This document shows positions 49,827 to 57,943 of a stretch of 64,000 bases of DNA, one piece after another (the stretch's first letter is position 1; each line of letters begins with the position of its first letter). Below the pieces are notes generated by a model. The model had not been told where the DNA came from. It was given only the letters and a program-made list of their open reading frames with translations, and searched no databases. This DNA is from Echinicola sp. 20G (GTDB lineage Bacteria > Bacteroidota > Bacteroidia > Cytophagales > Cyclobacteriaceae): contig NZ_AP024154.1 of NCBI RefSeq assembly GCF_015533855.1, positions 3,788,501 through 3,852,500 of the forward strand, read 5' to 3'. Position numbers and translations under genes: made by a program.

Positions 49827-51516
49827 GACGGATAATGATTGGGTTTTCAATTAATTCATATTGGATGGGACTACCTTTGAAAGTGGTTTGGTCTTTATCA
49901 TTAGCATCGATAACTGTTTCTTGCCAGTCCTTGACCACCGCTTTGACTCCAAAAGGATAGATGGTCAATGCTTCTGAATTGATATGGATTCTGAGAAAAT
50001 TCTTATAGCCTTCATACCTAAAAGAACTTGATCCTTCCGTAATGTGGTTATCTAAAAAGTTGACGCTTATAAAAAGGTATATCCCAAAAATAATGGCACT
50101 GGTAATACCTGAGATAATGATCAGCATACTAAAATAAATGACCAGATACTGCCAGCTATCATCCATCAAATTGAACAGTATGGATGTGATATAGAGCATA
50201 AAATAAAAAATCGCCACATGGAGTAATCCATGGAAAAATCCAGCGATGTAATTCCAATTTCCATTACCAGAACTGTTATCTGTAAACAGGATAATTCCAC
50301 CCCATAAGATAAGGTTAAATACGATGACCATGACCGGAATATGGATATCAAAATAATAGTCATTAATACTATTTGGATTCACAAAAATGCTCAGTGGACT
50401 GTCCTGACCCTTATGAAGCATCAAGGCAGTTAGTCCATGGAACAGTCCAAAAAAGGCAATCATGGTCAGGCTGTAGATTGGAAAAACAAAGTTTTTTAAT
50501 GCCAATGATCTAGAGTCATTTTTGGAAGGGAATGTGGCTTTCAAAACGCCTGAACTTCCTTTTCTAGGTGAAATGCTATCTTTTAAAATATGGGTGAGGT
50601 GCATAAAAGCGCCACCACCACCTGCGGTGACCAGCTGTCTTATTTGTCCTTTTTCATCTTTTTCTTCATACCGGGCATAATGGTGAAGGTCGCCGGTAAG
50701 GATAGTACTGATTTGGATGTTTTCATTCTTCCCATTGTAGCAACCATCGGATTTACCCAAAAGGATATTATTGATAAAGAATTCAAAACGATTATGAGAG
50801 GAATTTTTTTGATCAAAAGACCGGTAAACCCAGCTGGGTTCTGCTGTAGCGATAATGATTTTATCATTGGCTTGAATCTGGTGTTCAGCTATTTCACGAA
50901 AATACTGAATTTGGGGATAATCAATGTCTGAGTTGAGTTGAATATCCAATGCAATCAGCCAATAATTATGGGGAAGTTTTAAAGCAAAATAACTGCGACT
51001 TTGTTGGGTTCTCCAGTTTCCCAAAGATCTCTTTTGACAGAAAATCCTCAAAAAGTTGGTCAATCCATCATACCAGTCATGATTTCCTGGAATGGCAAAC
51101 AGGTCTGGTGGATTAGGATCATTGTCTTGCTTTGGAAATGCTGCATGATAAGGTCCTTGAAGCCTGTTTCGGTATTCTTCCAATTCAGGAGTGGGGTAGA
51201 CTTCATCCCCACCCATGACCAAAATATCACCTCTTTTGATAGGAGAACCATTTACATCTAGGTTTTCTTTGGCCAATAAACTGGCCATGGTGTAAGTGGC
51301 GTCAAAACCATCTCCAAGGTCTGAGATATAGTCGATCCAGATTTCATCTTTCTCGGAATAGTCATATTGGTCTGGATTATCTTTGTCCAGCGCAGCTTGA
51401 ATTTCCCTTTTGTCTGCAAAATTCCCGAAAATCCCAGAAATGATGGTTTTCATTCCGGTAAAGGCTAGTTGTTTGGGGTCATACCAGTTGACCATTTTTT
51501 TACGACTAAATTCCAT
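49810..51516 (-). CDS. Metallophosphoesterase with C-terminal membrane segments
   Basis: 568 residues from ATG 51516 (MEFSRKKMVNW), which overlaps the patatin stop by 11 bases; a further in-frame ATG at 51573 is less likely. Metal motifs include ISDLGDGFDATYT, GGDEVYP, GNHDWYDG and TGDLHHYARY; they follow the calcineurin-like order but with an unusual first motif (SDLGDG instead of DxH). About five TM segments follow in the second half, then a final soluble segment. It may dephosphorylate or cleave a lipid or nucleotide at the membrane; the substrate is unknown. Confidence 0.85.
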   Translation of the reverse strand: MEFSRKKMVNWYDPKQLAFTGMKTIISGIFGNFADKREIQAALDKDNPDQYDYSEKDEIWIDYISDLGDGFDATYTMASLLAKENLDVNGSPIKRGDILVMGGDEVYPTPELEEYRNRLQGPYHAAFPKQDNDPNPPDLFAIPGNHDWYDGLTNFLRIFCQKRSLGNWRTQQSRSYFALKLPHNYWLIALDIQLNSDIDYPQIQYFREIAEHQIQANDKIIIATAEPSWVYRSFDQKNSSHNRFEFFINNILLGKSDGCYNGKNENIQISTILTGDLHHYARYEEKDEKGQIRQLVTAGGGGAFMHLTHILKDSISPRKGSSGVLKATFPSKNDSRSLALKNFVFPIYSLTMIAFFGLFHGLTALMLHKGQDSPLSIFVNPNSINDYYFDIHIPVMVIVFNLILWGGIILFTDNSSGNGNWNYIAGFFHGLLHVAIFYFMLYITSILFNLMDDSWQYLVIYFSMLIIISGITSAIIFGIYLFISVNFLDNHITEGSSSFRYEGYKNFLRIHINSEALTIYPFGVKAVVKDWQETVIDANDKDQTTFKGSPIQYELIENPIIIRHEKAL

Positions 51517-52921
51517 AAGCGACAAAATCTTTGAACATGTTGAGTTTTCCTTTGATACCAGTACCTGATCCACTGACAGTGGTCAAGCTGGTAAAGTACC
51601 ATGATTTTAATCTGTTGGATAGAGACTGGTACAATGTCCCTTCAAGGGCTACTTTTCCTTCCTGATCAATTATTTGAATAGAAATACTTTTAAAGCCCAA
51701 ACCAAAAATAATTTCCCATGGACCACTTAGTTTTTGTTTTGTGGTTAGAGTGTGGGTTTCTCCGTTTTTAAGGAAGCTCCCCTTGATGACCTGATAAGGT
51801 ATGTTGTTTTCTTTTTCAATAGAAATTTGATGATCAAACAAGGCTGTTTCCTTTAGATGACCCTCTATGGCAATACTTGAGGAACTTTCCACAATTTCCT
51901 GTCGATCACGGAATTTGGAATAACGATGATAAACAAAATATTGAACTGGGACTTTGTCTGTACCTAAAGTCAGCCCTCCTTCATAAACTCCTCTAAAACT
52001 CAAAGTTTTGGAAGGTTCCAAGCAGCTAGTGGCTGTATGATCCAAATTCTCACCATTGTCATTCTTGTTCAGCAAGTACTCCTTAGCATGTTTATAGCCC
52101 ATATTGATCAGTTCGCGGGCATTGACCTTATTAAAAAAGAAATCAGGATCCAAGGGCAGTGGAATAGGAGATTTGATCACAAAGAGCTTGGTGGCTTTTC
52201 TATCGGGATGCAATTGGTCAAACATTTTGATTTGTTTATACTCTTCCAATAATCCACCATTGGCACTCATCTCAATCATATGGACGTATTGATAAAATGC
52301 ACCAGAAAGGTAAGTAGGGGCATTGCCAATGGCCCACACCAACCAGATTTCTTCAGCACCTTGTTTTACTGCCTCCATCAGGTTGGCATCTTTGATCCAG
52401 ACAGCGTCAGAATACCAATTGTTGTCTATTTTAAGAGCAGGCATAAAAATGGGCAAGGAGACTCCGGCAATTAAATGGTTTTCTTTTGCGTGAGCGCATG
52501 GGATAGCTTCAATGGATTTCTGCGAAAAATTACAAACGTTGAAAGTAGCATTGGCATGAGCTCCAGATTGGATCTGTCGGATATCTATTCCCAAGTGTGG
52601 AAAAATTTTGTTTCTAATATTGTCTGCATCGGCATAGCCCTGCATTTTCAATGGCTTCAGGTAATTTTTGGCTTTCCTTCCTGATATAAAATGAGTCAGT
52701 TTAAGTGTTCTCCAATTTTCAGCCATTGATTTAGGTTGGAGACCGCTGGCCAGCATTCCTGTATTGAAAATACCTCCTGATGTTCCATCCACATGAAAAA
52801 ATTCTAATCCAGCTTCCTCCAAAGCCATGATTACTCCAGACTGATAAGCTACTCTCATGCCACCGCCGGCCAGCACCAGTGATCTTTTGATACCGCTATT
52901 TGAACCTGGCCTAGTAAACAT
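51506..52921 (-). CDS. Patatin-like phospholipase
   Basis: 471 residues. Oxyanion motif GGGMRVAYQSG (19-29), nucleophile Ser48 in GTSGG, and the catalytic Asp172 in SDA, the usual DG[GA] place. The patatin domain (about 13-225) is followed by a ~240-residue C-terminal part with a beta-rich stretch (LSFRGVYEGGLTLGTDKVP) and an end (TSLTTVSGSGTGIKGKLNMF) resembling the C-terminus of the neighbouring GMC protein. Predicted to hydrolyse acyl esters of lipids. It overlaps genes on both sides by 11 bases. Confidence 0.9.
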   Translation of the reverse strand: MFTRPGSNSGIKRSLVLAGGGMRVAYQSGVIMALEEAGLEFFHVDGTSGGIFNTGMLASGLQPKSMAENWRTLKLTHFISGRKAKNYLKPLKMQGYADADNIRNKIFPHLGIDIRQIQSGAHANATFNVCNFSQKSIEAIPCAHAKENHLIAGVSLPIFMPALKIDNNWYSDAVWIKDANLMEAVKQGAEEIWLVWAIGNAPTYLSGAFYQYVHMIEMSANGGLLEEYKQIKMFDQLHPDRKATKLFVIKSPIPLPLDPDFFFNKVNARELINMGYKHAKEYLLNKNDNGENLDHTATSCLEPSKTLSFRGVYEGGLTLGTDKVPVQYFVYHRYSKFRDRQEIVESSSSIAIEGHLKETALFDHQISIEKENNIPYQVIKGSFLKNGETHTLTTKQKLSGPWEIIFGLGFKSISIQIIDQEGKVALEGTLYQSLSNRLKSWYFTSLTTVSGSGTGIKGKLNMFKDFVAYGI

Positions 52922-53327
52922 GGCTAATAAGCTTAGGTTTAGTATATTTATATATCAACCCCCAACCGATGGCCTCATAGATCAAGAAAAACTTGGTCAA
53001 CAAACCAGGTGTACCATCAAAAAACCAAGAAAATACCCTAGCCATAATCCCCATTCCCATAATGAGTAAAAAGAGGGTGTTAAAAATTTTATGCTGAAAA
53101 ATATCCTTAAGGAAAAACAAGCTAAATAGGCCAAAACCTAACTCCAAAGCCCTTAAAAATCGATATTGACTGAGTAGATTGATACGGTTAAAGTCATTGA
53201 GTTGGTTCACATCCATGGAAAACAAGAAGTCAAAATCCCAACTTGGATAAATAAAAGCCCCCCAAAAACCAGCAAGGACCACAAGCCCCACATAAGTATA
53301 AAAGAAAAAGTAGCTGAGGGTTCTCAT
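52911..53327 (-). CDS. DUF4345 membrane protein
   Basis: 138 residues with four predicted TM segments. RFLRALELGFGLFSLFFLKD, then GMGIMARVFSWFFDGTPGL, is the DUF4345 pattern. The family's function is unknown. It overlaps the previous gene by 4 bases (ATGA) and the following patatin gene by 11 bases, so it is translated from the same message. In this operon it is one of three small membrane proteins that may form a membrane complex or carry the lipid substrate. Confidence 0.8.
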   Translation of the reverse strand: MRTLSYFFFYTYVGLVVLAGFWGAFIYPSWDFDFLFSMDVNQLNDFNRINLLSQYRFLRALELGFGLFSLFFLKDIFQHKIFNTLFLLIMGMGIMARVFSWFFDGTPGLLTKFFLIYEAIGWGLIYKYTKPKLISHVY

Positions 53328-53701
53328 GGTTTTTGTAGGGTTTTTAAGTAATACAAAAACAGGCCAGCCGAAAATAAATCAAAGACAGCTACTCCCATGG
53401 CCATCCAAGAGAACAACCCATTGAAAACGCCAATTGTAACGGCGATAAAAGCGCCTAGTTTTTGCATGGCACACCAAAAAACGGCTGTTTTGGAAGTATG
53501 GGTTTGGTAAACTGTATGCACCATTAAACTTCCGAACAAGGCCATAAACATTCCGACAATGCCAAATAAATGTTTAGTTGAATCACTGATTTCTGCACCA
53601 ATGATCTTAAGGACCATTTCCGGCATAATCATTTGAGTGACACCAGAAATGATTGTGATAATTGATATTCCTATAACAATAAAAGTGAGGTTCTTTTTCA
53701 T
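53324..53701 (-). CDS. Small membrane protein, function unknown
   Basis: 125 residues, four predicted TM segments (about 5-25, 45-62, 70-95, 98-120), with charged residues only at the ends of helices. I recognise no named family with confidence; the size and pattern resemble the DUF4345 neighbour, so the two may be distant relatives. The stop overlaps the DUF4345 start by 4 bases. 27 bases separate it from the 166-residue gene upstream. Confidence 0.65.
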   Translation of the reverse strand: MKKNLTFIVIGISIITIISGVTQMIMPEMVLKIIGAEISDSTKHLFGIVGMFMALFGSLMVHTVYQTHTSKTAVFWCAMQKLGAFIAVTIGVFNGLFSWMAMGVAVFDLFSAGLFLYYLKTLQKP

Positions 53702-53728
53702 AGTGGGATGTAGGTTAATAGGAGGAGC

Positions 53729-54229
53729 TTAGGTTTGGTTTTTCCAATAGCGGGGTTTGGCTTTTGCAATAAAGAAATACATCGTCACGCCCCACATAAT
53801 CGAAAGAATAATCCATCTTAAATCGTTGAGATACATCCACTCTTGTAAGAGCTCTTGAAGTCTTGCTTCATCAGTGACACCATCGATAAACTCATTGTTG
53901 ATCGTCTCAATATATGCCTGTTGGATGACGACCGGTATCAGTAGACCCGGTGCCCATAAAATAGGAACCCATTTGAGTTTGGTTTTCCATTCAGTGATCA
54001 GCATGATCACAATGGCAACAGCCATAATGGGAATTGTAATAAAGAAGAATTTGGTGGCCAAGGTGGTTTGGGGAATGATGGCATCGTAATAGTTTTCCAA
54101 ATTCAAAGTGGAAGGGTAATTGGGAAACCAAAAAAGATGTAATGACCAAAACATGCCTAAGTAAATGGAGGAACAGAAAAATATATAGGCGTTGTTAATG
54201 TCTACTAGCGTTTGTTTTAATGGGCTCAT
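53729..54229 (-). CDS. Four-TM membrane protein, function unknown
   Basis: 166 residues with about four TM segments (roughly 15-35, 58-78, 88-105, 138-158), a Trp-rich N-terminal part (MFWSLHLFWFPNYPS) and a final basic tail (KAKPRYWKNQ). Its layout recalls anthrone-oxygenase-like/DUF1772 proteins, but no diagnostic residues confirm that. 18 bases follow the preceding acetoacetate-decarboxylase-family gene stop. Part of the eight-gene operon. Confidence 0.6.
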   Translation of the reverse strand: MSPLKQTLVDINNAYIFFCSSIYLGMFWSLHLFWFPNYPSTLNLENYYDAIIPQTTLATKFFFITIPIMAVAIVIMLITEWKTKLKWVPILWAPGLLIPVVIQQAYIETINNEFIDGVTDEARLQELLQEWMYLNDLRWIILSIMWGVTMYFFIAKAKPRYWKNQT

Positions 54230-54247
54230 GGCAAGAAAGTTTAGGAA

Positions 54248-55132
54248 TTAAATTTTGTATTGATGGTAATCTGTGATGGAGGGAGGCGCCAACCAGTCTT
54301 CAGACAATCCAAGGTCAACTACCGACTCTAATCCCTCTGGCATTTGGGAGGGTGGTTGGTCATAGGTCATAAACCAACTTTCAAAATGGTCATCCAAAAC
54401 TCCATTGGCTTCAGGCATGTACATCGTAAAGAATGGGGCAGGATTAATATCTATATCGCGTAAAAAAGAGACATTGGGATGATCGCCGATATAGAGGTTA
54501 GCTTTGGCTTTGCCAAAAAGGTTTACCCCTGCTTTGGTATTGAAATAAATATAAGAGGCCATCAACATGTTCCTAAATCGGCAATAATTAGTGGTTCCAA
54601 TTTTCAGACTAATAGAAGGCGAACTTGGACGATCCATTTCTATCCTGAACACAAACTGTCCATCCTTTTCATATTGGGAACTGACTTGCTCCTCACTGAC
54701 CTTGAAATCCAAGTTTGCTTTATGCTTGGGCATTCCCCAGATTCCTTTGCCTCCTTTTACAGAAACTTCAGAGCTTACGGGCAAATCCAAAATGTATTGG
54801 CCCGTGCCATAGGTTTTCATCATCATGGCATTAAGGATTTTAGGGGCAGGCTTGGCTCCATGAGTGCAGCCAATGGCTATGCTGTATTCGATGTATTTTC
54901 CAATGCTGGTATCCAAGTAGTTGATCACGGTGATCAAGAGGGCTGCACGTCCATTGGGCAATTTTAGTGCATGGACTTCATCTCCGGGTAGTAGGGCATT
55001 GGCCTTTTCCCAATCACAGCTAAAACCGACCATCAAAGCTGGTGATTTTTTGGCATTGACTGGCATTTGGTACGGAATTCCATCAACTAGCGCATATTTA
55101 CCAGCATAACGTTTGATTCTTTTTGGAGGCAT
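54248..55132 (-). CDS. Acetoacetate decarboxylase family protein
   Basis: 294 residues. The ADC fold is indicated by YLDTSIGKYIEYSIAIG (strand and conserved Glu), then GKGIWGMPKHKANLDF, where the Lys in the GxPKxxA region matches the Schiff-base Lys region of ADC. Family members include true decarboxylases and many enzymes with aldolase/dehydratase-like chemistry on small keto compounds; the protein is longer than the classic ADC (about 245). In an operon with a GMC oxidoreductase, patatin and esterases the keto-acid substrate could come from a lipid side chain, but that is inference. 11 bases after the alpha/beta hydrolase gene. Confidence 0.82.
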   Translation of the reverse strand: MPPKRIKRYAGKYALVDGIPYQMPVNAKKSPALMVGFSCDWEKANALLPGDEVHALKLPNGRAALLITVINYLDTSIGKYIEYSIAIGCTHGAKPAPKILNAMMMKTYGTGQYILDLPVSSEVSVKGGKGIWGMPKHKANLDFKVSEEQVSSQYEKDGQFVFRIEMDRPSSPSISLKIGTTNYCRFRNMLMASYIYFNTKAGVNLFGKAKANLYIGDHPNVSFLRDIDINPAPFFTMYMPEANGVLDDHFESWFMTYDQPPSQMPEGLESVVDLGLSEDWLAPPSITDYHQYKI

Positions 55133-55143
55133 GATTCAAAAAT

Positions 55144-56157
55144 TTAGTTTTTGTTCAATTCATCGATCATCAGAGGGAAAACATCTTTATTGGAAGCTTT
55201 ACCCAAAAAAACATCCAGATGGCTATAGTCATCCAGCAAGTATAACTTATGTTTGCCTGGCTGACATTTTTCCAGGTAATCAAAAGTGGCCTGTTGGCTT
55301 TGAGGCAAAAAGCAAAGGTTTCTGATTCCTCCAAACAAAACAATCCTTGGTGAAAATTGGTGATGTTGAGGTGCGTAGGTGCTGATCCCGGGTTCATTAG
55401 GAACCAAAACCCCTTGCTTAATGCACTGGCCAATGTGTTCGAAAAAGGAAATCGGCACTTCGGCAAACTCCTCTTCAATCCATTTCATGGTTTTCTCATC
55501 CAGGTTTTCCAGAAGCCAAAGTGCCGGAAAGCCGGATCCATAGGTAAAACTGACAAATTTTCCCACCTTGGTGTCTTTTTCAGGATGGGTCAATAAGACC
55601 ATCAAGCGCATTAGCTTTGACTTAAAGTCAGGAGCAACATTGCCCCATTTGGGGCTAATGTATTCAAAGAACCTACTGACTATTGGTACCAAAAATCTGG
55701 ACTTAAAAACAGAAAATCTAGGGACAATAGGGTGTAAGGAAACAGCATTGCTGATGATGGTGGTCACTTCTGGTACCAATCCCAAAACTACCGAAATCAT
55801 AAAGCTAGTGCTTCCTTGACAGTGTATAATGACTTTTATTTCCGATGCTCCTGTCAATTCCAATACTTTTTTTACAGCGGCAGGATGATCGAATTTAGCC
55901 ACTTGATCCAAGTCCCATTTATTAGGTTGGAACTCAATACTCCCTCTCCAATTTTCCAGCCATACATCATAGCCTTCCTTGGCCAAAGTTTCTACTAGGT
56001 TCATTTCGGTGGGAGGGCAGAAAATATCAGCTCTTACACCAGCGCCATGAACCAGCATAACAGGGCATTTGGAAGGTTGATTTTGTAGGTAATGTTTTAA
56101 GTTGCATTTGAAACCATCCAAAGCTAAAAAATCTATTGTTTCAAAATTTGACTGCAT
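55144..56157 (-). CDS. Alpha/beta hydrolase with Cys at the nucleophile position
   Basis: 337 residues. Fold markers: PVMLVHGAGVRADIF (oxyanion loop), LAKEGYDVWLENWRGS, and the nucleophile elbow VIIHCQGSTSF, where the usual GxSxG Ser is replaced by Cys113. C-terminal YSHLDVFLG supplies the catalytic His. The Cys nucleophile recalls dienelactone hydrolase, although overall similarity is to hydrolases that occur beside or fused to ChoD-type GMC oxidoreductases. It is the first gene of the operon, with a 278-base divergent gap upstream (56158-56435) that would hold the promoter. Confidence 0.85.
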   Translation of the reverse strand: MQSNFETIDFLALDGFKCNLKHYLQNQPSKCPVMLVHGAGVRADIFCPPTEMNLVETLAKEGYDVWLENWRGSIEFQPNKWDLDQVAKFDHPAAVKKVLELTGASEIKVIIHCQGSTSFMISVVLGLVPEVTTIISNAVSLHPIVPRFSVFKSRFLVPIVSRFFEYISPKWGNVAPDFKSKLMRLMVLLTHPEKDTKVGKFVSFTYGSGFPALWLLENLDEKTMKWIEEEFAEVPISFFEHIGQCIKQGVLVPNEPGISTYAPQHHQFSPRIVLFGGIRNLCFLPQSQQATFDYLEKCQPGKHKLYLLDDYSHLDVFLGKASNKDVFPLMIDELNKN

Positions 56158-56435
56158 TTTATGCTTGTGTTTACATATAATTTAATATAAAAAAATGATA
56201 TAATCTTAATTTACCAAAAATATTATTGCAGGTATAATTAGAATTAGTAAAATGTTATTTTGAATTAGAGTTCACTTACGCTTGAAATTTTTTACTATTA
56301 ATTAACGCTATGTGATGTTTATAAATAGTTAAAAAAATATTAATATTTGTAAAATAAATTCACTGTGACTTCCGATTCTAAAAGACTTATTCTTTATTTG
56401 TTGAAATAGTAAATCATTATAATCTATAACTAAAT

Positions 56436-57371
56436 ATGAAAAGGTTTTTGGGCTTATTGGGACTCTTGTTTGTAGTTTCTTTAAATACGCATGCGCAGAA
56501 AACAAAGAAAGTATTGTTTATTGGTACGGATGGGACGCGAGGAGAGGTGTTGAGAAGTATTCCGACACCTAATCTTGATCTTTTGACCAAAAAGGCTATT
56601 TTCAGTTATGATGCGATCAACAATGGGATTACCATTAGTGGACCAGGTTGGAGCAATTTGTTTACGGGTGTAGGGGAATCAAAGCATGGAGTAATCGATA
56701 ATAGCTTTAAAAATAACCAGCTTAAAGACCATCCTGATTTTCTTACGGTAATAAAGGAGCAGTGCTCTGACGCTCAAACGGCCGCATTCTACACTTGGAT
56801 TCCGGTAGGGATTATTTTGGACAAGACGGATTTGAGGGTAGAGAAAAAATATTCCCAGAATGGAGATGCTTATGTTCACCAGGCTGCCATAGATTTTTTG
56901 AAACATGAACCTGCGGATGCCACTGTAGTTTATTATGGTGATGTGGACATTGCAGGTCATAACCATGGTTTCTATGAAGATGTGCCTCAATATTATGAAG
57001 AAATTGTTCAGTTTGATAGGTATGTGGGTGATTTGATGGATGCGATAGCCGCTCGTCCAACAAGAAGTGAAGAGGAATGGTTGATACTATTAAGTACGGA
57101 CCATGGAGGACACAAAACAGGGCACGGTGGAATCACTTTACAAGAAAGAAATATCTTCGTTATTGTAGCAGGGGATAATGTCACTAAAAGAGAAATTAAG
57201 CCCAAGCATCCAGGCGTATTGGAACAGGATGCTCCACTAGCTTTGGAGGACTTAGCTAAATATGGCTATGACCAAGTGCCCACTCAGTTGGATATTGTGG
57301 CTACCATTTTTGATTTTCTCCAAATAGATTCAGAAAAGTACGGTTTGGAAGGGAAATCACTTTTGAAGTAA
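56436..57371 (+). CDS. Type I phosphodiesterase/alkaline-phosphatase-superfamily protein, exported
   Basis: 311 residues with signal peptide ending HAQ. First metal motif IGTDGTRGEVL, the nucleophile region TISGPGWSNLFTGV, GDVDIAGHNHGF and STDHGGHKTGHGG supply the Asp/His metal ligands of the nucleotide pyrophosphatase/alkaline phosphatase superfamily. It would act in the periplasm on a phosphate mono- or diester. The gene stands alone; 47 bases later a NUDIX gene begins in the same direction, so the two may be co-transcribed. Confidence 0.85.
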   Translation: MKRFLGLLGLLFVVSLNTHAQKTKKVLFIGTDGTRGEVLRSIPTPNLDLLTKKAIFSYDAINNGITISGPGWSNLFTGVGESKHGVIDNSFKNNQLKDHPDFLTVIKEQCSDAQTAAFYTWIPVGIILDKTDLRVEKKYSQNGDAYVHQAAIDFLKHEPADATVVYYGDVDIAGHNHGFYEDVPQYYEEIVQFDRYVGDLMDAIAARPTRSEEEWLILLSTDHGGHKTGHGGITLQERNIFVIVAGDNVTKREIKPKHPGVLEQDAPLALEDLAKYGYDQVPTQLDIVATIFDFLQIDSEKYGLEGKSLLK

Positions 57372-57418
57372 AGCTAATTTTACCTAATTAGGGGAAGTAT
57401 AAAACATTTGAAAACTAT

Positions 57419-57847
57419 ATGTCCAATTCTATACCTGAGTGTTTTTATAGGATCAGTGTCAAAGCCCTAATTACAGATGAAACTGGAAGGTTTTTGCTAA
57501 TTAAAGAAGATAATGGATTATGGGACTTGCCAGGAGGAGGTTTGGATCATGGAGAAAACCCTCAGGAAGGAATTCGGCGTGAAATGATGGAGGAGATGGG
57601 CCTAAAACCATCAACAATAGCAGAAGAGCCAGAGTTCTTCTTTACATGCATCAACCCAAAAGGCCAGTATATTGCCAACGTAGTTTACAGAGCAACTTTG
57701 CCTCATTTGGACTTTGTTCCTTCTTCGGAATGTGTAGCTGCCCAATTTTTTGGGCTTGATGAAAATTTTGATAAGGGAAGTATGTATCCTAATATTCCCA
57801 TTTTTGTTGAATTACTTTCCAAGTCAAAAATAAAAAAGGATCAGTAA
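57419..57847 (+). CDS. NUDIX hydrolase
   Basis: 142 residues. The Nudix box is complete: GGLDHGENPQEGIRREMMEE with MG following, matching Gx5Ex7REUxEExGU, which places Mg2+ for pyrophosphate hydrolysis of nucleoside diphosphate-X compounds. The substrate cannot be told. It starts 47 bases after the phosphodiesterase gene. A terminator hairpin overlaps its stop codon. Confidence 0.9.
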   Translation: MSNSIPECFYRISVKALITDETGRFLLIKEDNGLWDLPGGGLDHGENPQEGIRREMMEEMGLKPSTIAEEPEFFFTCINPKGQYIANVVYRATLPHLDFVPSSECVAAQFFGLDENFDKGSMYPNIPIFVELLSKSKIKKDQ

Positions 57848-57873
57848 AAGAAATTATCTTTCACTGATCCTTT
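57835..57873 (+). terminator. Terminator after the NUDIX gene
   Basis: Stem 57835-57850 (AAAGGATCAGTAAAAG) / 57858-57873 (CTTTCACTGATCCTTT) with one mismatch and a 7-base loop. It includes the last codons and stop of the NUDIX gene. T-run is short, so efficiency is uncertain. Confidence 0.6.
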
Positions 57874-57943
57874 AAGTTGATTAATTTTGTGTTTTATAAA
57901 TAATTGATTTTTAATTATTTATGATTATTTACTTTAAGTGTTT

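Noticed and set aside
56335..56348. AAATATTAATATTT palindrome upstream of the phosphodiesterase gene
   Set aside because: The flanks are extremely AT-rich, so a palindrome of A and T only is expected by chance.
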